Below the pieces are notes generated by a model. The model had not been told where the DNA came from. It saw nothing but the letters and a program-made list of their open reading frames with translations, and ran no database searches. DNA of 30,034 bases from Akkermansiaceae bacterium UBA5020 (GTDB taxonomy: Bacteria > Verrucomicrobiota > Verrucomicrobiia > Verrucomicrobiales > DEV007): the NCBI GenBank assembly GCA_002396885.1, contig DGXY01000040.1, positions 1 to 30,034 on the forward strand, read 5' to 3'. The number at the start of each line of letters is the position of its first letter. Position 1 is the first letter of the stretch. A program made the position numbers and the translations under genes. Positions 1 through 8,105 of the stretch are shown piece after piece.

Positions 1-511
1 CGAGTTTGACCGTGGCTGGACCACCCGGTGCCGCCGGTATGGGTGCCGCCGGTGCGGGCGCCCCAAGCGGCACGGCGGCGCGAACGCCTGGGGCCGCGGC
101 GGCGGGAGACGCGATCGAGACCGGAGCGGTCTTGACTCGGGCTGGCGCAGCCGACGCTTCGATCGTGGCGATCAATTTTGCAGGAGCATTGGCCACGAGC
201 ATCGAGCTTGGCACGAAATAGGCCGGCACGAGCGTGCCGAGGAGAAGGCGGTCCATCGGGTTCAGGACGACACCCTCCGGGCCGATCGGCTGACCGTTGA
301 CACGGGTTCCGTTGGTGGATCCGGGATCGACGACGCGATAGCCGTCGCCCTCTCGGACCAGTTGGCCGTGCCGAACCGAGACTTCGGCCACGAGCACCTG
401 AATCTGGTTCTCGGGGCTGCGGCCGAAAGTGATGGCGTCGCCTTGGAGTTCGTGGGCGATGGGCTCTTCGCCGGGAAGGGCGACGATGAGAGAGAAGGAG
501 TTTTCAGACAT
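1..511 (-). CDS. FHA-domain protein, C-terminus beyond the window
   Basis: I translated this frame by hand from the ATG at 509-511; it stays open to position 1. Residues about 1-95 form a forkhead-associated domain, a phosphothreonine-peptide-binding fold. The core signatures are visible: GRS at 30-32, SVRH at 45-48 and STNGT at 65-69. Residues from about 105 onward are a low-complexity Ala/Pro/Val linker, so any C-terminal effector domain lies outside the window. A GGAG Shine-Dalgarno-like sequence lies about 7 nt before the ATG and supports this start. No signal peptide is seen, so it is probably cytoplasmic and linked to Ser/Thr kinase signalling or to a secretion or regulatory complex. 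The partner cannot be told from what is visible. Confidence 0.85.
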   Translation of the reverse strand, partial: MSENSFSLIVALPGEEPIAHELQGDAITFGRSPENQIQVLVAEVSVRHGQLVREGDGYRVVDPGSTNGTRVNGQPIGPEGVVLNPMDRLLLGTLVPAYFVPSSMLVANAPAKLIATIEASAAPARVKTAPVSIASPAAAAPGVRAAVPLGAPAPAAPIPAAPGGPATVKL

Positions 512-555
512 GCCTGACTCTCCAAAAAAGTCGGGCCGGTGTCAATCCGATCCGC

Positions 556-1413
556 TCACACCCCCTGACATTCGAGCCAATTTCGAACGGCATTGGCGAA
601 AGCCTCGGGCTCGGGCTCGCGAAAGGGCTCGTGACGTGACCCGGCGGCAAGGAGGAAAGTTTTGCGCCCTCCCGGGAGTCGCTGAAAGAGAGATTCCGCG
701 AAAGCGGGCGGGCAGATGGGATCTTCCAGCCCCTGGGTCAGAAGAAAAGCGAGATCGGTTCGCAGGCCTGAGGCCAGATCGAGGAGTCCGGTCTCTTCGG
801 CGAGCAGGCTGACCGCAAATCGCAGGGAAACGCGGTGATGGCCGCCCGCCTTCCTGAAGGTGGACTCGGCGAAGGGGTCGAACCCCGTGTGGTAGCAGTC
901 GCGCGCGTGGACGCCGTTGCTCAAGGTCATCTTGGGAAACTGCCAGGCGAGGAGTTTGGCGATCGCCACCTTCAACGCCGGTTGACGGTGCGAGGGGCGC
1001 AAAAGTGGCGAGCTAAACCAGACCCAGCGGGGTCCGGGAGCCTCCTTCGCCAAAGAGGCGAGCCAGGGCAACACGAGGAACGCGCCCGTGGAATGGGCAA
1101 AGATCCCCGTCGGCCGAAGGCCTCGCGAGGCGAGGATCGAGTCGATGAGCCCACCGGCGTTGGCCACCAAGGGCATGTCACCGCGGATGCCATCCGATCC
1201 CCCGTTGCCAGGCCAGTCGAATCCCACGGCCCGGTAGCCGGCGCGAATGACTTGGCCGGCAGCCCAATCGTGACGGGCACTGTGATCGCCGAGCCCGTGA
1301 AGAATCAAGACGGTGCCCCGGTCCACGGGACCCGTTTCCCATTCCCGCACCAGAATCCGGCCGTGAACGGGACCGGCATCGTGGTAGAAAGTGCTCGAGC
1401 GAGGGAGAATCAC
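556..1413 (-). CDS. Alpha/beta hydrolase (Hydrolase_4 / monoacylglycerol lipase-like)
   Basis: The 285-residue protein has the layout of the serine aminopeptidase S33/monoacylglycerol-lipase-like group. An oxyanion-hole HG motif lies at about 39-40 (HGLGDHSARHD). The nucleophile elbow AHSTGA puts Ser108 in the usual place. The likely acid is Asp231 (GLEDPICPP) and the likely base His261 (SRHEPF). No signal peptide is seen, so it should act in the cytosol on an ester, perhaps a lipid or small-molecule ester; the substrate is not predictable. The start is GTG at 1411-1413, because the next in-frame ATG falls inside the fold. It lies upstream of the FHA gene on the same strand, with 44 nt between them, and is divergent from the tRNA gene. 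Confidence 0.85.
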   Translation of the reverse strand: MILPRSSTFYHDAGPVHGRILVREWETGPVDRGTVLILHGLGDHSARHDWAAGQVIRAGYRAVGFDWPGNGGSDGIRGDMPLVANAGGLIDSILASRGLRPTGIFAHSTGAFLVLPWLASLAKEAPGPRWVWFSSPLLRPSHRQPALKVAIAKLLAWQFPKMTLSNGVHARDCYHTGFDPFAESTFRKAGGHHRVSLRFAVSLLAEETGLLDLASGLRTDLAFLLTQGLEDPICPPAFAESLFQRLPGGRKTFLLAAGSRHEPFREPEPEAFANAVRNWLECQGV

Positions 1414-1447
1414 CCGATAGGCTCGCCGAGGCCGGAAAATATTCCAG

Positions 1448-1476
1448 TTGCGGATGGATCGCCGATCGCTTATTTT
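1448..1476 (+). promoter_or_regulatory. Candidate sigma70-type promoter of tRNA-Val
   Basis: A TTGCGG hexamer (1448-1453) and a TATTTT hexamer (1471-1476) are separated by 17 nt. They lie about 28 nt before the mature tRNA 5' end, which fits a short leader. The match is by eye only. The short leader that follows holds a small hairpin at 1482-1497. Confidence 0.45.
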
Positions 1477-1481
1477 CGCCG

Positions 1482-1497
1482 CCCCTCTCTTGAGGGG
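1482..1497 (+). other. Hairpin in the tRNA-Val 5' leader
   Basis: CCCCTC (1482-1487) and GAGGGG (1492-1497) form a perfect 6-bp stem with a 4-nt loop, ending 6 nt before the mature tRNA. The GAGGGG arm is also complementary to the CCCCTC at 1581-1586 that follows the tRNA, so the two flanks could pair instead and extend the acceptor stem. That alternative is an inference. Confidence 0.4.
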
Positions 1498-1503
1498 GAA
1501 TTT

Positions 1504-1578
1504 GCGCGGTTAGCTCAGGGGTAGAGCATCACCTTGACACGGTGGGGGTCACTGGTTCAAATCCAGTATCGCGCACCA
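1504..1578 (+). tRNA. tRNA-Val (anticodon GAC), CCA encoded
   Basis: The cloverleaf is complete by eye. The acceptor stem is GCGCGGT at 1504-1510 with ATCGCGC at 1568-1574, including one G-U pair. The D arm is GCTC/GAGC (1513-1516 and 1524-1527). The anticodon stem is TCACC/GGTGG around the loop TTGACAC, with anticodon GAC at 1536-1538. The T arm is ACTGG-TTCAAAT-CCAGT. Discriminator A1575 is followed by a genomically encoded CCA at 1576-1578. It reads valine codons GUC and GUU. The next gene begins only 9 nt after CCA, so the tRNA is probably co-transcribed with it. Confidence 0.97.
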
Positions 1579-1587
1579 CTCCCCTCG

Positions 1588-2655
1588 ATGGCCATTCTTT
1601 ACGAGTCTCCCGTCTGTCTGGCGGTGCTGAATCCGAAGGGTCGCGACCCCTTCCTCGATTACAAGAACGGGCCCGACAGTTTCGTGGTGGGTATCCATGC
1701 CCCGATCAATTTCCATGCCTTCGCGGCGGCCACCTTCGGATCGTTCTTCGACTCGACCGAAAAGGTCCTCGCTTCGCGCGAGCGCTTCGATGCCGTCCTC
1801 GTCCTCATCCGCCGCCGCACCTGGCTGACCCTCGATGCGGTGAAAAAGCTCAAGCTTCAAGGAATGCGTGTCCTTGTCGCGTGGAAAGAGTGCAGTCACA
1901 ATCAGATCTCGCGCCAACTCTCCTCGGCCAGGGCCATGAAGGCCTACGGAGAGATTCTCGAGCTCACCGATGGCATCCTTTCCCCGACCCTCGCCTGGCC
2001 GCCCCGGGTCGGTTCGATCTCGCAGGAGGATTTTTGGCGGAAACTCAAGTTCATCCCCACGCCCTACCCGGTCGATCTTCCTTTCTGGGATTTCTCGACT
2101 CCGATCGAGGAACGCTCCGGCATCCTCATTGGCACCCGGGAATTCAAGACCGAGGCCCGGGGTCACGTCCACGCCATCGCCCGAGCCGCCTCGCTCGCCC
2201 ATGAATTCGGCGTCGAGCGGATCACCGTGATCAATTCCGAAGGCCGACGGGGGATGCGGCTCCTCCGCGAACTGGCGAAAACCTTTCCACCTGGCTGCCT
2301 TGACATTCTCGAACGAACGCTCCCCTACCCGGATTACATGAAGTTGCTTTCTTCGCACCGCTTCATCTACCAGATGGACCGCAGCACGGTGCCGGGTCAG
2401 GTCGCGGGCGATTGCCTCCTCGCTCGTACGATCTGCGCGGGCGGCAGCTCGACCATCGAAAAAATGGCCTTCTCCGAATTCAGCGACGACGGCACCATCC
2501 GGATGAAGAACGTCTTCGAACGCATCGAGCACATCCTGCACGATGACGAGGAGTATGTCTCCGCGATCCAGAAATCACAAAAGATCGCCGAGAAATCCCT
2601 CAGCTTCGAATCAGCCGCACGCCAACTTGGCGCTTGGAACATCGTCACGGATTGA
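1588..2655 (+). CDS. Glycosyltransferase-like protein (GT-B-like, family uncertain)
   Basis: The protein has 355 residues and no signal peptide. Its N-terminal half has alternating beta/alpha segments (for example AVLVLIRRR and RVLVAWKE). The C-terminal half contains a segment that reads like the donor-binding region of GT-B glycosyltransferases: PYPDYMKLLSSHRFIYQMDRS, followed by VPGQVAGDCLLARTICAGG. I infer a cytosolic sugar transferase, but no diagnostic catalytic residue can be assigned and the family is unproven. The ATG at 1588 lies 9 nt after the tRNA CCA and no Shine-Dalgarno sequence fits, because that position is the tRNA acceptor stem. GTG at 1622 is a possible alternative start. 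Expression probably depends on the tRNA promoter and on processing of a tRNA-mRNA transcript. Confidence 0.65.
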   Translation: MAILYESPVCLAVLNPKGRDPFLDYKNGPDSFVVGIHAPINFHAFAAATFGSFFDSTEKVLASRERFDAVLVLIRRRTWLTLDAVKKLKLQGMRVLVAWKECSHNQISRQLSSARAMKAYGEILELTDGILSPTLAWPPRVGSISQEDFWRKLKFIPTPYPVDLPFWDFSTPIEERSGILIGTREFKTEARGHVHAIARAASLAHEFGVERITVINSEGRRGMRLLRELAKTFPPGCLDILERTLPYPDYMKLLSSHRFIYQMDRSTVPGQVAGDCLLARTICAGGSSTIEKMAFSEFSDDGTIRMKNVFERIEHILHDDEEYVSAIQKSQKIAEKSLSFESAARQLGAWNIVTD

Positions 2656-2685
2656 TCCGCGACCTGCCGAGGCAGTCGGAGGACC

Positions 2686-2997
2686 TCACTTGCCGAGCGA
2701 GACTTCCGATCCGGCGACGACACATTTCCAAGTGCGCTGGGTGCCATCAGTGTAGCGCTCGCGGTAGGTGATCACCTTGACCTTGTAGGGAATCTTGCGG
2801 CCGCAGGGGAGGCAATGGTGGCGATGCTCCCACTCCGTTTTGATGGGCAGGGTCCAGACCTTGAGAACGCCTTTGGCCGGCTTGTAGTCATCGACGCATT
2901 CGCAGTGGCTGAAACGGCCGGCTTTGGCCGTGCCGGGGGCGAAGGTGAAGAAGGCGAGAGCAAGGGCGAGGAGGGAGCAAGCGTGGCGATGCTTCAT
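2686..2997 (-). CDS. Small secreted Cys/His-containing protein
   Basis: This is a 103-residue protein of unknown family. An n-region MKHRHA is followed by a hydrophobic stretch and a likely signal peptidase site after GTAKA at about 22-26, so export is expected. The mature part has CxC (Cys32, Cys34), CxxC (Cys62, Cys65) and Cys92, with His58, His60 and His61 next to the CxxC. Disulfides or metal binding are both plausible. The C-terminal half (residues about 68-95) looks like beta strands. It is convergent with the glycosyltransferase-like gene (30 nt apart) and follows the FKBP lipoprotein gene on the same strand. No function is assigned. Confidence 0.7.
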   Translation of the reverse strand: MKHRHACSLLALALAFFTFAPGTAKAGRFSHCECVDDYKPAKGVLKVWTLPIKTEWEHRHHCLPCGRKIPYKVKVITYRERYTDGTQRTWKCVVAGSEVSLGK

Positions 2998-3091
2998 GAC
3001 GGATCTCGGTTTGGGTTTCGTGGGCTCAGGAAATACGGCAAAGCGGCGGGCGAATCAATCTTTTCCTGCGGGTAGCAGCGAAGTCGCCGGT

Positions 3092-3634
3092 TTAATAGAC
3101 CACCTGGAACAGTTCCACATCGAACATGAGGGTCTGGTTCGGTCCGATCTTGGGCGGCATGCCGCGCTGTCCGTAGGCAAGGTGGGGCGGCACGGTGAAG
3201 CGATACTTCGCCCCTTCCTGCATCAGCGGGATGCCTTCGCGCCAACCCGCGATCACCTGATTGAGACCGAAGGTCGCCGGCTGCCCGCGCTGCACGCTGC
3301 TATCGAAGACAGTACCATCGGGGAGATAGCCGTGATAATGGACCTTCACCTGGTTGTAGGAGGAAGGACGGGCCCCAGTCCCGGCACGCAGCACCTCGTA
3401 TTTCAGGCCGGAATAAGTTGTCTGCACCGTGCCGACGGTGGGCGCGAGGGTTCCGGGAGTCACCGTGCCAGCGGCCGCGGCCGGAGCCCCTGGAGTCGCC
3501 GAAGTTCCTCCGAGAGCAGCGGGATCGGCGGGTTTGACCGTGGGCGAGGTCGGGTCATCGTCGCCGATACACCCCCCCAGGAAGAGGGCGAGGCAGAGAG
3601 AGAGGACGGGCGGAAAAAAGACGGAGCGATGCAT
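3092..3634 (-). CDS. FKBP-type peptidyl-prolyl cis-trans isomerase, lipoprotein
   Basis: This enzyme isomerises X-Pro peptide bonds and probably helps fold proteins in the periplasm. The 180-residue product begins with a lipoprotein signal peptide whose lipobox LGGC gives lipidated Cys22. A Thr/Ala/Pro-rich linker (about 25-70) follows, then one FKBP domain (about 75-180). Family residues are present: VHYHG, FDSS, QVIAGW, LAYGQRG and the final FDVEL strand. The ATG at 3634 was chosen because it gives a canonical lipoprotein signal; the frame is open further upstream. No Shine-Dalgarno sequence is seen. It is divergent from the esterase gene, with 148 nt between the two starts. Confidence 0.92.
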   Translation of the reverse strand: MHRSVFFPPVLSLCLALFLGGCIGDDDPTSPTVKPADPAALGGTSATPGAPAAAAGTVTPGTLAPTVGTVQTTYSGLKYEVLRAGTGARPSSYNQVKVHYHGYLPDGTVFDSSVQRGQPATFGLNQVIAGWREGIPLMQEGAKYRFTVPPHLAYGQRGMPPKIGPNQTLMFDVELFQVVY

Positions 3635-3782
3635 GCGGCGTCGAACATGACAGCATTCCCTCACGCGGGAAAGGGCAAATCCGGGGGACGAGGCCCCGCG
3701 GAGAGGCTGGCTCTTCGGTGATTTTCCGCGAAACCGCCCTAGCCGCGGCGCGGTATTGCGATCTAACCTCTCGCCCATTCCG

Positions 3783-5861
3783 ATGAAACAACCCGCTTTC
3801 TGGATCCTTCTCGCGACGATGACGCCGCCTTTCCCCGCCTTTACCCAAAACAAGGTCGAAACGCCTCCGCCGACCTCGCCTCCGCTCGTCGCCGCCGATC
3901 CCGCCGTGTTGCCCGACGGTTGCGAGCGGCTCGATCTTTACCTCCTCATCGGCCAGTCGAACATGAAGGGACGCGGCTTCATGCCGGCCGAGGCGAAAAA
4001 CGATCCCCGGCTTCTGATGATGCACCTGCGCGACGACCACTGGTATCGCGCCCGCCATCCCCTCCACCTCATCGGCGATGCCAAAAGCTTCGAAGGTCAT
4101 GACAACGCGGGAGTCGGTCCCGGGCTCGCTTTTGCCGAGACCATCCTCGCCGGAGATCCCAAAGCCGCGATTGGTCTCCTCCCCTGCGCCAAGGGCGGCT
4201 CCGCGATCAAGCTGTGGGGAGAAAAAGGCCCGCTTTACCTCGAAGCGATCCGGCGGACAAATCTCGCCCTTTCCCAGGGTCCCGCCGGAAAGACGCGACT
4301 GCGCGGAGTCCTCTGGCTCCAGGGCGAAGCCGACGCGAAACCCGGAGCGATCGAAACCTACCCGGCCGCCCTGCTCGATCTCGTCGACCGGCTCCGCGAG
4401 GATTTAGGGGATCCCGGTCTGCCTTTCCTCGCCTCCACCATTCTCGAGGTGAAGCCCGACACGCCGACAAGCTTCAAGGCGGAGATGAATGAAATCCTCC
4501 TCGGCCTGCCCACCCATCGCCCCCGCACCGCCTGCGTCGATGCCCGCGATCTGAAGGGCCACATCGGTGACGGCGTCCATTTCGACACCGCGAGCCAGGA
4601 AGAGATCGGGCGACGCTACGCCAAACACTTCAGCGAACTCCACGAGAGCCCGGCGCCCTCACCCGAGCCCGCTCCCGTCGCCGGTAACTGGCCGATCGCG
4701 CGGCTCCAATCCGAGATCCCCTCGCCTCGTTTCGAGGAAGGGAAAGAGCCCATCCGATCGCTCCTCTACGCCGGCGAACCGGTCGGAGGCAAGGCGACCG
4801 AAGTCTTCGCTTTTTACGCCTCGCCGGAAACCCTCGGCACCGCGAAGGAAGGCGAGACCTTTCCCGGCATCGTCCTCATCCACGGCGGCGGTGGCACCGC
4901 TTTCTCCGATTGGGTCTGGCTCTGGGCGCAGCGCGGCTACGCCGCCATCGCGATGGACCTGTCGGGACACCGGCCGCCTGCTCCGAAGTATGACGAAAAG
5001 GGTGGCAAGATCCCCGACGCCGGACACGACCCCACCACCCGCGTCCGTCTTGAGAAAGGCGGGATCGACCAAGGGCACGGACAGAAATTCGACTGCATCG
5101 GCGGCCCGGTCGAGAATGACTGGCCCTACCACGCCGTCGCCAACGTGATGAAAGCCCACACCCTGCTGCGGAGTTTTCCCGGCGTTGATCCCGAGCGCAC
5201 CGCCGTCACTGGGATCAGTTGGGGCGGCTACACCACCTGTCTTGCTGCCTCGCTCGACGATCGGTTCAAAGCCGCCGTGCCCATCTACGGCTGCGGTTTC
5301 CTCCACGAAGGCGAGTCTGTGCAAAAGCCCTCCATCGACCATCTCGGCGACCGCCGCGCCGCCTGGATCGCCGCCTACGACCCCTCCTCGCACCTCGGCA
5401 AAGGCGCCGTGCCGATGTTCTGGGTGAATGGCACCCACGACATCCATTACCCGCTCGACAGTCATGCCAAATCCGCCGCGCTTTCGAAGGGACCGCGCGC
5501 CTTCCGCATCCAGCCCCGGATGGCCCACGGTCATCCGCCGGGCTGGGCGCCGAAGGAGATCGGGATCTATGTGGATTCTCTCCTCAAAGGAGGCATCCCC
5601 CTGCCCGAGATCGGCGAAATGAAGGTCGAGGCCGGTGTCGTGAGCGTGCCGGTCGTCTCGAAGACGGAACTTACGGGAGCCGAACTTCATTTCACCACCG
5701 CCGATGGGAAACGGTCGGATCGCGAATGGCAGATGTTGCCCGCGAGGATCGAGGAGGGAAAGGTCGTCGCCGAAGGCTTGCCCGCCGAGGCGAATACCTG
5801 GCTCGTCACGATCACCGATGAACGCGGGGCGATGGTGACGACGGCGGTGGGGGTCAGGTGA
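3783..5861 (+). CDS. Two-domain secreted esterase: SASA/carbohydrate esterase plus alpha/beta hydrolase
   Basis: The 692-residue protein has an N-terminal signal-like segment and two different esterase folds. Residues about 45-285 match the SASA family (sialate O-acetylesterase / carbohydrate acetylesterase, SGNH-like). The nucleophile block LIGQSNM has Ser59, LWLQGEAD is the conserved middle block, and DGVH supplies Asp263 and His266. After a Pro-rich linker, residues about 330-605 form an alpha/beta hydrolase of the acetyl-xylan-esterase/prolyl-oligopeptidase kind. It shows an oxyanion motif HGGGG, GISWGGY with Ser479, Asp553 in NGTHD, and His582 or His584. A beta-rich tail follows. I infer deacetylation of decorated polysaccharides outside the cytoplasm. 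The sulfatase gene begins 60 nt downstream on the same strand, which suggests one operon for sulfated, acylated glycans. Confidence 0.88.
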   Translation: MKQPAFWILLATMTPPFPAFTQNKVETPPPTSPPLVAADPAVLPDGCERLDLYLLIGQSNMKGRGFMPAEAKNDPRLLMMHLRDDHWYRARHPLHLIGDAKSFEGHDNAGVGPGLAFAETILAGDPKAAIGLLPCAKGGSAIKLWGEKGPLYLEAIRRTNLALSQGPAGKTRLRGVLWLQGEADAKPGAIETYPAALLDLVDRLREDLGDPGLPFLASTILEVKPDTPTSFKAEMNEILLGLPTHRPRTACVDARDLKGHIGDGVHFDTASQEEIGRRYAKHFSELHESPAPSPEPAPVAGNWPIARLQSEIPSPRFEEGKEPIRSLLYAGEPVGGKATEVFAFYASPETLGTAKEGETFPGIVLIHGGGGTAFSDWVWLWAQRGYAAIAMDLSGHRPPAPKYDEKGGKIPDAGHDPTTRVRLEKGGIDQGHGQKFDCIGGPVENDWPYHAVANVMKAHTLLRSFPGVDPERTAVTGISWGGYTTCLAASLDDRFKAAVPIYGCGFLHEGESVQKPSIDHLGDRRAAWIAAYDPSSHLGKGAVPMFWVNGTHDIHYPLDSHAKSAALSKGPRAFRIQPRMAHGHPPGWAPKEIGIYVDSLLKGGIPLPEIGEMKVEAGVVSVPVVSKTELTGAELHFTTADGKRSDREWQMLPARIEEGKVVAEGLPAEANTWLVTITDERGAMVTTAVGVR

Positions 5862-5921
5862 GGGGATGGGAGCCCGCCTTTCCCCTTCCCAACCCGCCCC
5901 ACTTCGGCGACATTCCAGGCC

Positions 5922-7871
5922 ATGATCCCTCGTCGTGCCCTTGTTCTTGCCTTGCTTTCCCTCCCCCTCCTCTCCGCCTCCGCCGCGGACCGTCCCAACG
6001 TTCTCTGGATCACGGCCGAGGATCTCAGTCCGGCGCTGGGCGCCTATGGTGACCCCGATGCGAAGACGCCGAAGCTCGATGCCTTCGCGAAGCAATCGGT
6101 CCGCTACACCCGCGCCTTCGCCGCCGCGCCGGTTTGTTCGCCCTCGCGTTCGACTCTGATCACGGGGATTTGGGCGCCAAGCCTCGGAACGAGCCAGATG
6201 CGCTCCACCTTTCCCCTGCCGCCTTCGGTCAACGCTTTCCCCGCCTACCTGCGCGAAGCTGGTTACTTCACGACGAACCAAATCAAGACCGATTACAACA
6301 CGAGCGACGAGATGCGCCTCATCCAGGAGTCGTGGGATGAGATCAGCCCGACCGCCTCGTGGAGCAGCACTGCGCGCAAGGAGGGCCAGCCCTTCTTCAC
6401 CGTGATCAACCACATGGTTTCGCACCAGTCCGCGACGATGGTGTGGCCCTACGAGGTCTTCCGCGAAAAGGTGCAGTCCAAGCTGCCCGCCGAGCAGATC
6501 CACGATCCGGCGAAGATCACGGTGCCGCCCTACTATCCCGACACCGAGGTGGTGCGGCGCGAACTGGCGCGCTTCCACGACTGCGTCAGCGTGCTCGACC
6601 AGCAGGTCGGCGCGATCCTCGAGCAGCTTGAGAAGGAGGGCCTTGCCGACGACACGATCGTCTTTTTCTACTCCGACCACGGCTCGGGCATGCCACGCCA
6701 CAAGCGGCTCCTCCACGACAGCGGGATGCACGTGCCGATGATGGTGCGCTTCCCCGAAAAGTACCAGCACCTCGCTCCCGCAAAGGCCGGGGAGACGGTC
6801 GATCGCCTCATCACCTTCGTCGACTTCGCGCCGACGGTGCTTTCGCTCGCCGGACTCGAGGTGCCCGAGGCGATGCAGGGTGAGATTTTCCTTGGTCCCC
6901 AAGCCGCGCCCGAGGCCGAATACGTCTACGGCTTCCGCGACCGGGTCGACGAGGTCTTCGACCTCTCCCGTTCGATCCGCAGCAAGGACTATCTCTACAT
7001 CCGCAATTACCTGCCGCACCTCTCCTGGGCACAACCGAGCGTCTACTCGGACCAAGGCGCGATCCAGCAGGAGATCTTCCGTCACGCCGCGGCCAACGGC
7101 GACAGCCTGACAAAACCGCAAAAGGCCTACGTCGCACCGACCCGTCCCATCGAGGAGTTTTATGACGTGAAGGCCGATCCACAAAATCTCGTGAACCTGC
7201 TCGAGGGCGAAATGACCGAAGCGCAGAAGACCGCGCTCGACGCGCATCGTGCCGCCTTCGTAGAGAAGCGGATGGAGATCCTCGATCTCGGGGTGCTGCC
7301 CGAGTCCCTCATGGTCGGCTTCATCGTCGATGAAAACCGACCCCTCCGCGAGATTGCCGAGGGCAAGACCTCGCACCGTCCCGACCTCGCCAAGATCTGG
7401 GCAACAGCCGATCTCGTCGGCAAAGGCGAGCGCGCCGACCTGCTCGACCTCGTCCACGATGGCGACGCGGCGGTGCGCTTCTGGGCGATCGTCGGCCTGC
7501 GCGTCGCTTTCCCGAAGGACGAAGCCCTCCTCGAGGACCTCTACGATGCGATGGACGACGTGGATGTCGCGGTAAGGATCGAGACGGCCGCCTGGATGGC
7601 CGATTTCTCGGAAAAACACCGCTACGAGGCCGTGCAGGTACTCGGGCGCGAACTCATCAGCGAGGATTGGTGGACCGCCCTGCGCGCCTGTCGCGCCGTC
7701 GAGCTGCTTGGGCAAAAGGCCGCCGCGCTCATTCCCGTGATGGAGACCCTCTACGCCCGCAACCGTTTTGCGGAGGGCGATGGGGCCATGTATCTCGCGT
7801 TTTCCTCGGGCCAGTTTCTGAAAAAGATGGGCATGCCGACCGAGGCATGGGACTTTGCGCCGAAGCGGTGA
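5922..7871 (+). CDS. Secreted sulfatase with C-terminal HEAT-like repeats
   Basis: The 649-residue protein has a signal peptide (cleavage probably after ASAA, about residue 22). The sulfatase domain (about 24-460) has the formylglycine signature CSPSR, with Cys72 as the residue to be oxidised. The first metal ligands lie in the AED stretch at about 32-34, and SDHG (Asp252, His253) lies near the second metal-binding block. The domain resembles arylsulfatase/heparan N-sulfatase-type S1 enzymes; the exact subfamily and substrate are not determined. Residues about 495-620 are repeated amphipathic helices (LLDLVHDGDAAVRFWAIVGL and similar) that look like HEAT repeats. A formylglycine-generating enzyme is needed but is not in the window. 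It is likely co-transcribed with the upstream esterase gene. Confidence 0.93.
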   Translation: MIPRRALVLALLSLPLLSASAADRPNVLWITAEDLSPALGAYGDPDAKTPKLDAFAKQSVRYTRAFAAAPVCSPSRSTLITGIWAPSLGTSQMRSTFPLPPSVNAFPAYLREAGYFTTNQIKTDYNTSDEMRLIQESWDEISPTASWSSTARKEGQPFFTVINHMVSHQSATMVWPYEVFREKVQSKLPAEQIHDPAKITVPPYYPDTEVVRRELARFHDCVSVLDQQVGAILEQLEKEGLADDTIVFFYSDHGSGMPRHKRLLHDSGMHVPMMVRFPEKYQHLAPAKAGETVDRLITFVDFAPTVLSLAGLEVPEAMQGEIFLGPQAAPEAEYVYGFRDRVDEVFDLSRSIRSKDYLYIRNYLPHLSWAQPSVYSDQGAIQQEIFRHAAANGDSLTKPQKAYVAPTRPIEEFYDVKADPQNLVNLLEGEMTEAQKTALDAHRAAFVEKRMEILDLGVLPESLMVGFIVDENRPLREIAEGKTSHRPDLAKIWATADLVGKGERADLLDLVHDGDAAVRFWAIVGLRVAFPKDEALLEDLYDAMDDVDVAVRIETAAWMADFSEKHRYEAVQVLGRELISEDWWTALRACRAVELLGQKAAALIPVMETLYARNRFAEGDGAMYLAFSSGQFLKKMGMPTEAWDFAPKR

Positions 7872-7895
7872 TGGGGGAAGGAGCGAAGGAGGGGC

Positions 7896-7997
7896 GGCCT
7901 ACGGAAGACGCAGAAGACGCGGAAATTCAGTAGACCGGAGAAATGCCTGAGCTCCCTTCTCCTTCCTTTTTCTTGTCTTCTGCGTCTTCCGTAGGCC
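7896..7997. repeat. 23-bp perfect inverted repeat with 56-nt loop
   Basis: Positions 7896-7918 and 7975-7997 are perfect reverse complements over 23 bp. The flanks (about 7876-7894 and 7998-8016) are also partly complementary, so the fold may be longer. Within each arm the unit AGAAGACGC is nearly doubled. This is too long and too far apart for a simple terminator, though it could end transcription of the sulfatase gene. It looks like a dispersed intergenic hairpin element of the MITE/REP type; that is an inference from structure alone. Confidence 0.75.
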
Positions 7998-8105
7998 TCC
8001 TCCTCTTCGCTTCCCCGTGTTTCCCGCCCCGTCTTTTTTGGAAAGTGAAAAGGGTCGCGCATTGAGGTGGTTGACCCTTGACCGAATCTTCGCCACCCTT
8101 ACCCG

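Noticed and set aside
1504..1578. tRNA-Val 3' end as a phage or island attachment site
   Set aside because: No integrase is present and I saw no repeat of the tRNA 3' end elsewhere in the window.
4659..7715. A 1018-codon open frame on the minus strand across the esterase and sulfatase genes
   Set aside because: It is antisense to two clear genes with intact motifs. Its product is low-complexity (Gly/Asp/Arg/Val-rich) and shows no domain; long antisense frames are expected in GC-rich coding DNA.
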